Positions 38,662 through 51,895 of a stretch of DNA of 64,000 nt are shown here, piece by piece. The stretch comes from Corynebacterium sp. (GTDB lineage: Bacteria; Actinomycetota; Actinomycetes; Mycobacteriales; Mycobacteriaceae), in the NCBI RefSeq assembly GCF_030152825.1, contig NZ_JASLIP010000045.1:1-64000 (forward strand), written 5' to 3'. Below the pieces are notes generated by a model, which saw only the letters and a program-made list of their open reading frames with translations, had not been told where the DNA came from and made no database searches. The translations under genes and the position numbers were made by a program. Every line of letters begins with the position of its first letter. Positions within the stretch are counted from its first letter, which is position 1.

Positions 38662-40029
38662 ATGGTCGACAACAAGAACTTTCCCCCGACTGGCCCACTG
38701 GCTGCGCACTCGGCGGGCGCCGAGAACGCGGTGCTCCTGAAGGGTGTGCTCATCTACGGCGAGGGCGAGCCCCAGGATGTCCTGCTCTCCGACGGCATGA
38801 TCGCCAAGATCGGCGCAGATCTGTCCACCGAGGCACCGGCCGAGGCCGAGGTGCTCGACCTTGCCGGCCAGGTACTCCTGCCAGGCCTCGTGGACATGCA
38901 CGTCCACCTGCGCGAGCCGGGCCGCGAGGACACCGAGACCATCGCCTCCGGCTCCGCCGCTGCTGCCAAGGGTGGGTTCACCGCCGTGTTCACCATGGCG
39001 AATACCTCCCCGGTCATGGACGACCCCGCCATCGCGGAAAGCGTCTGGTACAAGGGCCAGAACACCAACCTCTGCGACGTCCACCCCGTCGGCTCCATTT
39101 CCAAGGGGCTGGAGGGCAAGGAGCTCACTGAGTTTGGCATGATGGCCGCCTCCGACGCCAAGGTGCGCATGTTCTCCGACGACGGCAAGTGCGTCGACGA
39201 CCCGCGCCTGATGCGTCGCGCAATCGAGTACTCGCGCGGCATGGACGTGCTGCTCGCTCAGCACTGCGAGGAGCCCCGCCTGACCGAGGGCGCGGTTGCC
39301 CACGAAGGCGAGACCGCCGCCCGCCTGGGCCTTCGGGGCTGGCCACGCGTGGCGGAGGAGTCCATCGTCGCTCGCGACGCCCTCATGGCTCGCGACTACG
39401 GCGGTCGGATCCACATCTGCCACGCCTCCACGGAAGGCACCGTCGAGCTTCTCCGCTGGGCGAAGAGCCAAGACATCCCGCTGTCCGCCGAAGTCACCCC
39501 GCACCACCTGATCCTCACCGACTCCCGGTTGGAGACCTTCGACGGCGTGAACCGTGTGAACCCGCCGCTGCGTGAGGAGCGGGACACCCTGGCCCTGCGC
39601 CAGGCACTCATCGACGGCGTGGTGGACTGCGTGGCCACCGACCACGCCCCGCACTCCTCCGAGGAGAAGTGCTGCGAATTCGACCAGGCTCGTCCGGGCA
39701 TGCTCGGCTTGGAGACCTCCCTGGCGATCATCGCGGACCTCTTCGTCATCAACGGTGACCAGGACTGGCGCTTCGTCGCCAAGGTGATGTCCGAGCGGCC
39801 AGCCGAGATCACCAAGCTGCCGGGCCACGGTCGCCCGATCGCCGAAGGTGAGCCAGCGAACCTGTGCGTGGTGGATACCAACGCCAGCTGGACCGCCGAG
39901 GCCAAGGAGATGGCCTCCAAGTCCGAGAACAACCCTTACGAAGGCATGCCCATGCCGGTTCGGGTATCCACGACGATCCTGCGTGGCAAGGTGACCTGCC
40001 GCGACGGCAACCCTGTGACAACCGACTAG
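38662..40029 (+). CDS. pyrC: Dihydroorotase
   Basis: PyrC closes carbamoyl-aspartate to dihydroorotate. The 455-aa protein is a class I (long) dihydroorotase of the amidohydrolase fold. The metal ligands are in [10 protein letters not shown], the central HICHAS and TPHHL histidines, and the catalytic Asp is in [13 protein letters not shown] short Asn/Pro-rich N-terminal extension precedes the core. It lies 24 bases after pyrB. AGAAAGGACAAG precedes the ATG. Confidence 0.96.
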   Translation: MVDNKNFPPTGPLAAHSAGAENAVLLKGVLIYGEGEPQDVLLSDGMIAKIGADLSTEAPAEAEVLDLAGQVLLPGLVDMHVHLREPGREDTETIASGSAAAAKGGFTAVFTMANTSPVMDDPAIAESVWYKGQNTNLCDVHPVGSISKGLEGKELTEFGMMAASDAKVRMFSDDGKCVDDPRLMRRAIEYSRGMDVLLAQHCEEPRLTEGAVAHEGETAARLGLRGWPRVAEESIVARDALMARDYGGRIHICHASTEGTVELLRWAKSQDIPLSAEVTPHHLILTDSRLETFDGVNRVNPPLREERDTLALRQALIDGVVDCVATDHAPHSSEEKCCEFDQARPGMLGLETSLAIIADLFVINGDQDWRFVAKVMSERPAEITKLPGHGRPIAEGEPANLCVVDTNASWTAEAKEMASKSENNPYEGMPMPVRVSTTILRGKVTCRDGNPVTTD

Positions 40030-40088
40030 CTGCCCGATAACCCAACAATCGGCGACTGACCTTGAAAGAAAAACTAAGGACTAAAGAT

Positions 40089-41243
40089 ATGCAGACTCAC
40101 ACTCCAGCAGCACTGGTTCTCGCAGACGGCACGATCTACCGCGGCTTCGCGATGGGCGCGACCGGCAAGACCCTCGGCGAGGCAGTGTTCACCACCGCCA
40201 TGACCGGCTACCAGGAGACCCTCACCGACCCCTCCTTCCACCGTCAGATCACGGTGCTCACCGCCCCACAGATCGGTAACACCGGCTGGAATGACGAGGA
40301 CTCCGAGTCCCTCGACGGCAAGATCTGGGCCGCCGGCCTGGTCATTCGCGACCTCTCCAACACCGTCAGCAACTGGCGAGCCAAGCGCAGCCTCAACGAG
40401 GAGCTTGAGGCGCAGGGCATCGTCAGCATTTGTGGCGTGGACACCCGCTCCGTCGTACGCCACCTGCGCGAGGAGGGCTCCATCGCCGCGGGCATCTTCT
40501 CCGGAGACGCCCTCGGCACCGACGAGGAGATGATCGCCCAGGTCAAGGAGCAGCCGTCGATGTCCGGCGCGGACCTGACCGCGGACGTCACCACCGACGA
40601 GCCTTATGTCGTCGACGCGGAAGGGGAGCGCAAGTACACCGTCCTCGCTTACGACATGGGCATTAAGACGAACACGCCGCGCGAGTTCGCCAAGCGCGGC
40701 ATCCGCACCGTCGTCATTCCGGCCGACACCGAGTTCTCCACCCTCGAGGGCTACTTGAGCGAGTACGAGGCCCAGGGTGTGTTCGTCTCCAACGGCCCGG
40801 GCGACCCGGCCACCGCCGACCACACGGTGGAGCAGGTCAAGAAGGTCCTCGAGGCCGACATCCCGTTCTTCGGCATCTGCTACGGCAACCAGATCTTTGG
40901 CCGCGCCCTCGGCCTGGACACCTACAAGCTGAAGTTCGGCCACCGCGGCACCAACGTGCCGGTGAAGGACCTGGAGACCGGCAAGGTCGCGATCACCGCC
41001 CAGAACCACGGCTTCGCCCTCGCAGCCCCCGCCGACGGGCTGGATAAGGAATTCGACACCCCATTCGGGCCAGCCAAGGTCACCCACATCTGCCTCAACG
41101 ACGACGTCGTCGAGGGCGTGGCGCTGACCAGCGGACGCGCTTTCTCGGTGCAGTACCACCCGGAGTCCGCCGCCGGCCCGCACGACGCAAACCCCCTGTT
41201 CGACCACTTCCTCAACCTGTTGGAGCAGGAGAAGAAGGCCTAA
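40089..41243 (+). CDS. carA: Carbamoyl-phosphate synthase small subunit (glutaminase)
   Basis: CarA releases ammonia from glutamine for CarB. The 384-aa protein has the N-terminal [39 protein letters not shown] domain. Its class I amidotransferase domain has the nucleophile Cys in [16 protein letters not shown] and the His/Glu of the triad in [12 protein letters not shown]. The oxyanion segment is [12 protein letters not shown] 40089 follows AAGGACTAAAG; an earlier in-frame start at 40062 adds nine lysine-rich residues and is less likely. Confidence 0.96.
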   Translation: MQTHTPAALVLADGTIYRGFAMGATGKTLGEAVFTTAMTGYQETLTDPSFHRQITVLTAPQIGNTGWNDEDSESLDGKIWAAGLVIRDLSNTVSNWRAKRSLNEELEAQGIVSICGVDTRSVVRHLREEGSIAAGIFSGDALGTDEEMIAQVKEQPSMSGADLTADVTTDEPYVVDAEGERKYTVLAYDMGIKTNTPREFAKRGIRTVVIPADTEFSTLEGYLSEYEAQGVFVSNGPGDPATADHTVEQVKKVLEADIPFFGICYGNQIFGRALGLDTYKLKFGHRGTNVPVKDLETGKVAITAQNHGFALAAPADGLDKEFDTPFGPAKVTHICLNDDVVEGVALTSGRAFSVQYHPESAAGPHDANPLFDHFLNLLEQEKKA

Positions 41244-41310
41244 GCCGGCGCCTTCTCACAGCACAGAACGCATCCAGCAGCACAACGCCCAACAGAAAGA
41301 GAAAACACTC

Positions 41311-44642
<3,332 letters not shown>

Positions 44643-44643
<1 letters not shown>

Positions 44644-45491
44644 TGACCACGCCGCTGGGGCCGGCTGCAGACCAGTCTCAGACCTTCGGCGAGCGCTTCA
44701 TGGCTCGGGCTGCCGAGCTGGGGCCGCTGTGCGTGGGGCTCGACCCGCACACACCCATCCTCGAGCGCTGGGGTTTGAGCTATGACCTGGACGGGCTGAA
44801 AGAATTCACCGATACCGCGGTTGCCGCTTTCCGGGATAGCGTCGCTGTCGTCAAGCCACAGGTTGCCTTCTATGAGGCTTTCGGGGCAGAAGGCTTCGAG
44901 GTGCTCCAGAACGCGATGGCGGAGCTGCGGGAGGCCGGCGTGCTGGTGATCGCTGACGCCAAGCGAGGCGATATTGGTTCCACGATGGCGGGTTATGCCA
45001 GCGCCTGGCTGCGCCCGGGCTCGCCCCTGGAAGCGGATGCGGTGACGGTCTCTCCGTGGCTCGGTGTGGATTCCCTGGCCCCGGTGTTTGAGCTGGCGGC
45101 CGAGTACAACAAGGGAGCGATCGTGCTCGCGGCGACTTCCAACCCGGAGGCCCCGTCGGTGCAGCTATCCCAGACGCAGTCCGGCGCCACGCTGGCTCAG
45201 GCGGTGTGCGACCGCGTCGCTGAACTCAACGTGGGGGACAAGCCCGGCAACGTCGGCGTCGTGGTCGGTGCGACGGTGGAAAATCCACCGGTTCTGGACC
45301 AGGTCAACGGCATGATCCTCATGCCCGGCGTCGGGGCCCAGGGCGGCACGATGGCCGATGTACGGCGTATTTGCGGGGAGGCGGCACGCTTCGCGAGCCC
45401 GAATGTCTCCCGTGCGGTCCTGAACGAGGGGCCTGGCGTGGCGGAGCTGCAGGCCGCTGTGCGCCGCTTCGCCGCGGAACTTCAGGTGTAG
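44643..45491 (+). CDS. pyrF: Orotidine 5'-phosphate decarboxylase (type 2)
   Basis: PyrF decarboxylates OMP to UMP. The 282-aa product belongs to the longer, actinobacterial subfamily. It has LCVGLDPHTPILERWG, VVKPQVAFYEAFG, the catalytic DAKRGDIGSTM, SPWLGVDSL and LMPGVGAQGG phosphate loop. The ATG overlaps the carB stop (TAATG). It is the last gene of the pyr operon. UMP, the signal for PyrR, is its product, closing the feedback loop. Confidence 0.95.
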
Positions 45492-45693
45492 CCTGCATAT
45501 TTGGCGGAAGTGAATCCGCGCGTCGCAGTTGCCACCACGGCAAAAGCACCTTAGGATTCACCTTCGTGCTTTGCTTACTTAAGCAAGTAACGCCCTTAAA
45601 AGGGGTGTTCAAGCCAGCAGCCAGACGCTGATTGGCTAAAATGCAAGACATTCCACAAGATTTTCAAAAAACGATTACGTACGGAGGAATCCC
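45492..45693 (+). promoter_or_regulatory. mihF upstream region with inverted repeats and a TAAAAT box
   Basis: This 202-base AT-richer gap holds GTGAATCC/GGATTCAC (45509-45516 and 45553-45560), a TTACTT-AAGC-AAGTAA hairpin at 45579-45594, and a CCCTTAAAAGGGG element beginning at 45597. They may end pyrF transcription. TAAAAT at 45637-45642 is the likely mihF -10 box, giving a leader of about 45 nt with ACGGAGGA at 45679-45686 as ribosome-binding site. Confidence 0.45.
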
Positions 45694-46020
45694 GTGGCAC
45701 TTCCCCAGCTGACCCCGGAGCAGCGTGCAGAGGCCCTGAAGAAGGCTGCCGAGGCACGTAAGGCTCGCGCCGAACTTCGCGAGAAGCTCAAGCGCGGCGG
45801 CACCGATCTGCAGCAGGTCCTGAAGGACGCCGAGACTGACCCGATCCTGGGCAAGATGAAGGTCTCCGCTCTGCTGGTCTCCCTGCCGAAGGTCGGCAAG
45901 ATCAAGGCCGAGGAGATCATGAACCAGCTCGAGATCGCCCCAACCCGCCGTCTGCGCGGCCTGGGCGACCGTCAGCGTCGCGCTCTGCTGGAGCACTTTG
46001 GCTTCGACCCAGAGGCTTAA
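45694..46020 (+). CDS. mihF: Actinobacterial integration host factor MihF
   Basis: A 108-aa basic nucleoid-associated protein of the actinobacterial IHF family, unrelated in fold to HU/IHF. A Lys/Arg/Ala-rich helix (residues 10-40) is followed by the helix-two-turn-helix core with LLVSLPKVGKIKAEEIMNQLEIAPTRRLRGLGDRQRRALLE, which contacts DNA. It bends DNA and is essential in mycobacteria, where it supports phage integration. GTG 45694 follows ACGGAGGA. Only 3 bases separate it from gmk. Confidence 0.95.
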   Translation: MALPQLTPEQRAEALKKAAEARKARAELREKLKRGGTDLQQVLKDAETDPILGKMKVSALLVSLPKVGKIKAEEIMNQLEIAPTRRLRGLGDRQRRALLEHFGFDPEA

Positions 46021-46023
46021 GCC

Positions 46024-46599
46024 ATGACGCAGGAATCGGGCCGCGGCCGCGTGGTCGTCCTCGCCGGGCCGTCCGCCGTTGGTAAGTCCACGGTGGTCTC
46101 TAGGCTCCGCGAGTCGGTCCCGAACCTCTTTTTCAGCGTGTCGATGACGACCCGCGACCCCCGCCCCGGCGAGGTACACGGTCGTGACTACCTCTACGTG
46201 ACGCGAGACGAGTTCCAGTCCAACATCGACAGTGACCTCATGCTCGAATGGGCTGAGATCCACGGTGGGCTGCAGCTCTCCGGTACGCCCCGCAAGCCGG
46301 TGGAGGAGGCCATGGCCGCCCATCACCCCGTCCTCATTGAGGTGGATCTCGAGGGTGCGCGGAACGTGAAGAAGCTCCTGCCGGAGGCCCACACCGTCTT
46401 CCTTGCTCCGCCCTCGTGGGAGGTGCTCGTGGACCGGCTGACCGGCCGTGGCACCGAGTCCGAGGAGGTTATCCAGCGTCGCTTGGAGACCGCCCGCGGG
46501 GAGCTGGCCTCCAAGGATGAATTCGACCACGTCATCGTGAACTCGGATGTGGACGAGGCCGTCGCGGGAATCCGCGACATCCTGGTGCCGGAAGCCTAG
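46024..46599 (+). CDS. gmk: Guanylate kinase
   Basis: Gmk phosphorylates GMP to GDP. The 191-aa protein has the P-loop [29 protein letters not shown] (GMP-binding), [22 protein letters not shown], and [11 protein letters not shown]. It follows mihF by 3 bases, an arrangement fixed across actinobacteria. A large hairpin follows before rpoZ, which has its own promoter. Confidence 0.96.
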   Translation: MTQESGRGRVVVLAGPSAVGKSTVVSRLRESVPNLFFSVSMTTRDPRPGEVHGRDYLYVTRDEFQSNIDSDLMLEWAEIHGGLQLSGTPRKPVEEAMAAHHPVLIEVDLEGARNVKKLLPEAHTVFLAPPSWEVLVDRLTGRGTESEEVIQRRLETARGELASKDEFDHVIVNSDVDEAVAGIRDILVPEA

Positions 46600-46644
46600 G
46601 GGACCTCGCCCCAGAGACAGCGGCTCCACCCAGCCTGTTACCGC

Positions 46645-46675
46645 ACCCCGCGACCCACCGACGTGGGCGTGGGGT
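46645..46675 (+). terminator. Large hairpin after gmk
   Basis: Positions 46645-46658 pair with 46663-46675 in 13 pairs with one G-U and one bulged A, loop of 4. There is no T run, so it would be a pause or RNA 3'-end stabiliser rather than a classical terminator. Confidence 0.55.
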
Positions 46676-46693
46676 TAGGCGCTTCCAGGTGAT

Positions 46694-46740
46694 TAAGATA
46701 TAGTTTCCCCTAAGCCGTCGTGGGGATTAGACGCGGCTTA
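46694..46740 (+). promoter_or_regulatory. rpoZ promoter and leader hairpin
   Basis: TAAGATATAGT at 46694-46704 contains two overlapping -10 matches (TAAGAT and TATAGT). Starting just after it, TAAGCCG (46711-46717) pairs with CGGCTTA (46734-46740), extended by two pairs across a bulge, forming a hairpin at the 5' end of the rpoZ mRNA. Confidence 0.5.
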
Positions 46741-46770
46741 ACTAAGCAATCGAAAGAATAGGTGCATTTC

Positions 46771-47052
46771 GTGGAAAATCAGGACGTCAACTCGAACGAG
46801 ACGGTTTTCGATCCGCCAGTCGGCATCACCAACCCGCCGATCGACGAGCTCCTGACCAAGGTGTCCTCGAAGTATGCCCTCGCGATCTTCGCAGCTAAGC
46901 GTGCGCGCCAGATCAACGACTACTTCCAGAGCATCGACGAAGGTGTCCTGGAGTTCGTTGGCCCGTTGGTGACTCCGGAGATGCACGAGAAGCCACTGTC
47001 CATCGCCCTTCGCGAGATTAACGCGGATCTCTTGGAGCACACCGAGGGCTAA
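46771..47052 (+). CDS. rpoZ: RNA polymerase omega subunit
   Basis: Omega helps assemble and stabilise RNA polymerase. The 93-aa protein has the family core [31 protein letters not shown] and the C-terminal [15 protein letters not shown] prefer GTG 46771 to GTG 46762 because AATAGG lies 9 bases before it; the earlier start adds three residues. coaBC follows after 18 bases. Confidence 0.94.
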   Translation: MENQDVNSNETVFDPPVGITNPPIDELLTKVSSKYALAIFAAKRARQINDYFQSIDEGVLEFVGPLVTPEMHEKPLSIALREINADLLEHTEG

Positions 47053-47057
47053 GAGGC

Positions 47058-47063
47058 TATCCT
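47058..47063 (+). promoter_or_regulatory. -10 box of coaBC (TATCCT), predicted leaderless
   Basis: TATCCT lies immediately after the rpoZ stop and begins 13 bases before the GTG at 47071. No ribosome-binding site is visible in the 18-base gap, fitting a leaderless start. Confidence 0.5.
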
Positions 47064-47070
47064 GTCACGT

Positions 47071-48360
47071 GTGACTGATAACGCTTCGAAGAAGAATACG
47101 AGCAAGCCGCTCCGCATCCTGGTAGGTGTTGGGGGCGGCATTGCTGCGTTTAAGGCGGCCCACCTCGTGCGCTATTTCACGGAACGGGGGCACAACGTCC
47201 ACGTCGTTCCCACCGAATCCGCACTGAACTTCGTGGGTGCTGCCACCTGGGAGGCGCTGTCCGGTAATCCGGTCAGCACGACCGTCTGGGACGACGTCTC
47301 CGGGGTCCAGCATGTCCGTCTCGGTCAGGAGGCTGACCTCATCGTGGTCGCCCCGGCCACGGCCGATCTTATGGCGCGACTGCGTATGGGGCGTGCGGAT
47401 GACTTGCTCACCGCGAGCTGCCTCGTCGCGACCTGCCCGGTGGTCATTGCTCCGGCGATGCACACCGAGATGTGGGAAAATCCCGCGACGCAGGATAATG
47501 TGGCGATGCTACGCAGCCGGGGGATCACGGTGTTGGAGCCCGCCCACGGTCGCCTCACCGGCAAGGATAGTGGCCCCGGTCGGCTGCCCGAGCCCGATCA
47601 CATCGCCGCATTGGCACTGGCGGCTCACGCCCAGCCGGGAATCTTCGACCAGGATTTGATCGGCACTCGCGTGGTGGTCACCGCCGGCGGCACGCACGAG
47701 GATCTCGACCCGGTCCGCTTTTTGGGTAACGCCTCCTCGGGCCGTCAGGGGTACGCGCTGGCGGACGTCGCCGCGCAACGTGGTGCCGACGTTCACCTCA
47801 TTGCGGGGCATACCGAGGACCTGCCGACGCCTTCCGGCGCGCGGGTGACTCGGATCAGCAGCGCTCTGGAGCTGAAGGGCGCGACCGAACAGGCCGCACG
47901 GGAAGCGGATGTCGTCATCATGGCGGCGGCGGTGGCGGACTACCGTCCCGCCCAGCAGGCTGAGTCGAAGCTCAAGAAGGGCGGAAAGGATCAGCTGGAG
48001 GTCATCGAACTGGTAGAAAACCCAGATATCCTGGCGGGGCTCGTCGAGCTGCGCCGGGCAGGGGAGCTGCCGAAGGATCTGCGCATCGTGGGCTTCGCAG
48101 CAGAGACCGGTGATGCGGAATCTACCCCTCTGGAGCACGCGCAGCGGAAGTTTCTCCGCAAGGGCTGCGACCTGCTGATGGCGAACGCCGTTGGCCGGGG
48201 TAAGGTCTTCGGTCAGGAGGATTCCGCGGGCTGGCTGATCGCCAATCCGACCGGTTGCGACGATCCGGAGGCGCTGGAGGTCCGTGAAGTCCCGGCAGGG
48301 CATAAGCTCGAGGTGGCCGGAGCGATTCTCGACGCTGTGCCACGCACGGCCGAACGCTAG
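47071..48360 (+). CDS. coaBC: Bifunctional phosphopantothenoylcysteine decarboxylase / phosphopantothenate-cysteine ligase
   Basis: CoaBC carries out two steps of CoA synthesis. The 429-aa fusion has the FMN-dependent CoaC half first (LVGVGGGIAAFKAAHLVR, ATADLMARLRMGRADDLLT, APAMHTEMWENPATQ). The CTP-using CoaB half starts about residue 190 (VVVTAGGTHEDLDPVRFLGNASSGRQGYALA, MAAAVADYRPAQ). A CoaC His lies in AATWEALSG context rather than being clearly placed by eye. It precedes metK, whose own control region follows. Confidence 0.96.
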   Translation: MTDNASKKNTSKPLRILVGVGGGIAAFKAAHLVRYFTERGHNVHVVPTESALNFVGAATWEALSGNPVSTTVWDDVSGVQHVRLGQEADLIVVAPATADLMARLRMGRADDLLTASCLVATCPVVIAPAMHTEMWENPATQDNVAMLRSRGITVLEPAHGRLTGKDSGPGRLPEPDHIAALALAAHAQPGIFDQDLIGTRVVVTAGGTHEDLDPVRFLGNASSGRQGYALADVAAQRGADVHLIAGHTEDLPTPSGARVTRISSALELKGATEQAAREADVVIMAAAVADYRPAQQAESKLKKGGKDQLEVIELVENPDILAGLVELRRAGELPKDLRIVGFAAETGDAESTPLEHAQRKFLRKGCDLLMANAVGRGKVFGQEDSAGWLIANPTGCDDPEALEVREVPAGHKLEVAGAILDAVPRTAER

Positions 48361-48370
48361 CGTGCATTTC

Positions 48371-48390
48371 TAGACCGCTTGGTCTATTAT
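48371..48390 (+). promoter_or_regulatory. McbR-type operator overlapping the metK promoter
   Basis: TAGACCGCTTGGTCTA at 48371-48386 is a perfect inverted repeat. It fits TAGAC-N6-GTCTA, the site bound by the TetR-type repressor McbR that controls methionine and cysteine genes, including metK, in C. glutamicum. A TATTAT box (48385-48390) overlaps its right arm, so bound repressor would block RNA polymerase. S-adenosylhomocysteine releases McbR in the known case. The leader to metK is about 85 nt; no SAM riboswitch fold was recognised there. Confidence 0.8.
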
Positions 48391-48480
48391 TATTGGATTA
48401 GTTCACCGTCTAGGTCGTCGCCCGCCGCCTGCCACCGACGGGTCACACCAACAATACGAACGATAGAAGCGAGATAACTA

Positions 48481-49686
48481 GTGTCTAAGCGCCTATTTAC
48501 CAGCGAATCCGTGACCGAGGGTCACCCGGATAAGATCTGTGACGCGATCTCCGATACGATCCTCGACGCCATGCTCGCCGAGGATCCGCAGGCCCGCGTC
48601 GCTGTGGAGACCGTGGTCACCACCGGCCTCGTCCACATTGTCGGTGAGGTCCGCACCTCGGGCTACGTTGAGATCCCGCAGCTGGTGCGCGACACCCTCA
48701 AGGAGATCGGCTTTACCTCTTCCGACATGGGCTTCGACGGCACTACCTGCGGCGTGTCCGTGTCCATTGGTGCACAGTCGCCAGAGATTGGAGCCGGCGT
48801 GGATACCTCCCATGAGGTCCGCGGTTCCTCCTCGACCGACGAGGACGACCGTCAGGGTGCGGGCGACCAGGGGCTGATGTTCGGCTACGCGACGAACGAG
48901 ACCCCGGAGTACATGCCGTTGCCCATCTCCGTCGCCCACCGCCTCTCCCGTCGCCTGACCGAGGTGCGCAAGGAGGGCATCGTCACCGGCTTGCGCCCGG
49001 ATGGCAAGACCCAGGTCACCTTCGAATACGACGAGGCCGGCACCCCGGTGCGCCTGGATACCGTCGTCATCTCCACGCAGCACGACCCGGAGCGCACCCA
49101 GGATGAGCTGCGGGAGCTCCTGTCCGAGCATGTGGTGGACCACGTTCTCTCTGATGAGAGCCTCAAGCCCTTCGTGAGCGAGGACCTGGAACTGTTGGTT
49201 AACCCCTCCGGTTCCTTCATTCTGGGCGGCCCTGCCGGTGACGCCGGCCTGACCGGTCGCAAGATCATCGTTGACACCTACGGCGGCATGGCTCGCCACG
49301 GTGGTGGCGCTTTCTCCGGCAAGGACCCGTCGAAGGTGGACCGGTCTGCCGCTTACGCGACCCGTTGGGTGGCAAAGAACATCGTGGCAGCCGGCCTGGC
49401 CGACCGCGCCGAGGTGCAGGTGGCCTACGCGATCGGCGTGGCCCGCCCCGTCGGCCTCTACGTGGAAACCTTCGGCACCGAGAAGGCGCCCGTGGAGGAC
49501 ATCCAGCGCGCTGTCGCCGAGGTCTTCGATCTGCGACCGGCGTCGATCCTGCGCGAGCTGGATCTGCTCCGCCCGATCTACGCCCAGACGGCCGCTTATG
49601 GTCACTTCGGTCGCAATGACCTCGACCTGCCGTGGGAGCGCCTGGACAAGGTTGAGGAGCTCAAGAAGGCGGTTGGCAGCAACTAA
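48481..49686 (+). CDS. metK: S-adenosylmethionine synthetase
   Basis: MetK makes SAM from methionine and ATP. The 401-aa protein has the three-domain signatures [32 protein letters not shown] (ATP-binding hexapeptide region GAGDQG), [18 protein letters not shown] (P-loop-like) and [15 protein letters not shown]. Start is GTG 48481, preceded by AGAAGCGAGA. It follows an McbR-type operator. Its product feeds the many SAM-dependent enzymes nearby, including RsmB. Confidence 0.97.
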   Translation: MSKRLFTSESVTEGHPDKICDAISDTILDAMLAEDPQARVAVETVVTTGLVHIVGEVRTSGYVEIPQLVRDTLKEIGFTSSDMGFDGTTCGVSVSIGAQSPEIGAGVDTSHEVRGSSSTDEDDRQGAGDQGLMFGYATNETPEYMPLPISVAHRLSRRLTEVRKEGIVTGLRPDGKTQVTFEYDEAGTPVRLDTVVISTQHDPERTQDELRELLSEHVVDHVLSDESLKPFVSEDLELLVNPSGSFILGGPAGDAGLTGRKIIVDTYGGMARHGGGAFSGKDPSKVDRSAAYATRWVAKNIVAAGLADRAEVQVAYAIGVARPVGLYVETFGTEKAPVEDIQRAVAEVFDLRPASILRELDLLRPIYAQTAAYGHFGRNDLDLPWERLDKVEELKKAVGSN

Positions 49687-49743
49687 CGGCAGCTCTCGGG
49701 GCGTTCTTCCAGCGCCCTGTGAAGGCGTGTCCGAACCGTCGGC

Positions 49744-49749
49744 TAGCCT
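49744..49749 (+). promoter_or_regulatory. -10 box of priA (TAGCCT), predicted leaderless
   Basis: TAGCCT begins 13 bases before the ATG at 49757. A short G+C hairpin (GGGCG/CGCCC, 49701-49717) lies upstream, after metK. No ribosome-binding site precedes the ATG. Confidence 0.55.
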
Positions 49750-49756
49750 GTAGCTC

Positions 49757-51895
49757 ATGAACACGACCGCACAGCCAGCCGCAGCTAACCCCGGTGATGG
49801 GGAACTGCTCGCTGCCCGTGCGGGGCGCGAACCTCGCCGGATCGCGCGGGTATTGCCGCTGGTCGGGGTGCCACACCTCGACCGCCTCTTTGACTATGAG
49901 GTTCCCGCCGAGATGGACGCCGACGCCCAGGCCGGCGTGCGAGTCCGTATCCGGTTCAACGGGCGCCTCGTGGACGGTTTCATCATCGAGCGACGTTCGA
50001 GCAGCGACCACTCGGGAAAGCTGCGCCCGCTGGAGCGCGTCATCAGCCCGATTCGGCTGCTGCCGGAGCACATGTGGCGACTGGTTAATCAGCTCGCCGA
50101 GCGCGCCGCCGGAACCCGAGCGGATGTTCTACGGGCAGCGATCCCGCCCCGGCATGCGAGCGCCGAGAAGGCAGGGCTGTTTGCAGGCGGTAAGGCGTGG
50201 GAGGATCTCTACTCGACGCTGGAGCCCGTCGCCGAGTTGCGCACCCAGGCGCGGTCAGATGCCGAATCCGCGCTCGGCAAGTACCACTTTGGCCCGCGCT
50301 TCCTGGCTGCCCTCCTGGACGAGGGTGCCGCCCCGCGCATGTCGCTGCTCACCGCTCCTGGGGACGACGACGCCCGCCTAGCCGCCGTCCTCGCCGCTGC
50401 GACCGCGTGGGCAGGGAAGTCGGCGCTGGTGATCGCTCCAAACCAGCGGCTCGTGGACCGCGTCAGCGAGGCCCTGGCGGCCTGGACGTCCACTGAGCAG
50501 GTGCTCCAAATGACGGCCGCAGAGTCCTCGCATGTGCGCTACCGGCGTTTCCTTTCCATCGTGCTCGGTCAGGCCAGGATCGTCGTCGGAACCCGCAATG
50601 CAGTCTTCGCGCCGCTCAAAGATCTCGGCTTGGTGGTCGTTTTGGGGGAAGGGGACGATTCCCTCGTCGATCCACGAGCCCCCTACCTGCACGCCAGGGA
50701 GGTAGCGAAGGCCCGCAGTCAGGGTGAGTCCGCGGCGCTGGCAATCATCGGTCACCACCGCACCGCCGAGGTTCAGCAGTGGGTCGCGGCTGGGGAGCTG
50801 GCTTCCATCCGCCCCACGCCCGAAACCCTGCGTGAGCAGCTGCCCTGGATTCGAGGGCTTGGGGATACCGAACGCCAGCTCGAAGCCGAGAGCCACAGTC
50901 CAGGGAGCCGGCTGCCGGCCCTGGCCTTCGCCACGATTCGCGAGACCTTGGATGCGGACGGCGCCGTGCTGGTCCAGGTGCCGCGCCGTGGTTACGCTCC
51001 GGCCTTGGCCTGTGCTCGCTGTCGCACCCCGGCCCGGTGCCGGAACTGCAATGGCCCACTCGAATTGCCACAAGCTAAAGATCACTCCGCCCCCACCTGC
51101 CGGTGGTGCGGGCACCTGCACCCGACCTTCACCTGCACGAACTGCGGCAACCACGCACTGCGCATGAGCGTGGTCGGCCACGACCGCACTGCTGAGGAAC
51201 TGGGCCGGGCCTTCCCGGGCGTGCCGGTGACCGGCTCTGGCGGGGAACAAGTCAAAACATCGGTGCCACCCGGGCGACGCATCGTCGTCGCCACCCCCGG
51301 CTCCGAACCAATACTTCGAGCCGCCGGTACACCACCTCAGCAGCCCAATGGTCACTACGGTGCGTTAATCGTCCTCGATCCCTGGGCACCGCTGACGCGC
51401 GCGGATCTGCGGGCTGAGGAGAACGCCTTGCGCCAGTGGATGGGCGCTGCCGCACTCGTCGCACCCCGTGAGGCCGGTGGCCGGGTCATCGTGGCAGGGG
51501 ACTATCGGCTGAGCGCGATTCAGCAACTCATCCGCTGGAACCCGGATGCGGCCGCCTCCGCAGAGTTGGCGCGCAGGGTGGAGGCAGAATTCCCACCGGC
51601 GGCTGTGGTGGCGGTGGTGGACGGCATTCCTGCCAGCCTCGCCGAGCTCGAGGAGTCCTGGGAGCTGCCAGAATCAGCGGAGCTTTTGGGTCCCGTCGAG
51701 CTTCCCACCGGGGTAAGGCTTCCCGCGGGGCTGTCTAGCGGCCATGCGGATGAGGCACGCCGGCTCATCATTCGCGTGCCACACTCTGACGCGCTGTCCT
51801 TGGGCAGAGCTCTCAAAAGCGCTGTCGCGGTGCGCTCCTCGCAGCGACACTCTGCGCCCCTACGCGTGGTCATGGATCCGGTCCGTATCGGTTAG
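49757..51895 (+). CDS. priA: PriA-like primosomal protein without helicase motifs
   Basis: This 712-aa protein is the actinobacterial PriA. The N-terminal 3'-DNA-binding domain (VLPLVGVPHLDRLFDYEVP) and the zinc-binding Cys cluster (CARCRTPARCRNC and CRWCGHLHPTFTCTNCG) are preserved. The helicase core is degenerate: where PriA has GVTGSGKTEVY there is LLTAPGDDDARLAAV, and the Walker B DEEH is replaced by VLGEGDDS. It therefore probably cannot hydrolyse ATP and may act as a DNA-binding restart factor. The metK-priA-def-fmt-rsmB order is conserved. Confidence 0.92.
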   Translation: MNTTAQPAAANPGDGELLAARAGREPRRIARVLPLVGVPHLDRLFDYEVPAEMDADAQAGVRVRIRFNGRLVDGFIIERRSSSDHSGKLRPLERVISPIRLLPEHMWRLVNQLAERAAGTRADVLRAAIPPRHASAEKAGLFAGGKAWEDLYSTLEPVAELRTQARSDAESALGKYHFGPRFLAALLDEGAAPRMSLLTAPGDDDARLAAVLAAATAWAGKSALVIAPNQRLVDRVSEALAAWTSTEQVLQMTAAESSHVRYRRFLSIVLGQARIVVGTRNAVFAPLKDLGLVVVLGEGDDSLVDPRAPYLHAREVAKARSQGESAALAIIGHHRTAEVQQWVAAGELASIRPTPETLREQLPWIRGLGDTERQLEAESHSPGSRLPALAFATIRETLDADGAVLVQVPRRGYAPALACARCRTPARCRNCNGPLELPQAKDHSAPTCRWCGHLHPTFTCTNCGNHALRMSVVGHDRTAEELGRAFPGVPVTGSGGEQVKTSVPPGRRIVVATPGSEPILRAAGTPPQQPNGHYGALIVLDPWAPLTRADLRAEENALRQWMGAAALVAPREAGGRVIVAGDYRLSAIQQLIRWNPDAAASAELARRVEAEFPPAAVVAVVDGIPASLAELEESWELPESAELLGPVELPTGVRLPAGLSSGHADEARRLIIRVPHSDALSLGRALKSAVAVRSSQRHSAPLRVVMDPVRIG

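Noticed and set aside
37887..39131. 414-codon plus-strand frame running across pyrB and pyrC
   Set aside because: It overlaps two certain genes in another frame and is composed of Arg/Pro/Ala-rich low-complexity sequence typical of frame shadows.
48391..48480. SAM riboswitch upstream of metK
   Set aside because: The leader is short and shows none of the conserved stems. The McbR-type operator explains regulation better.
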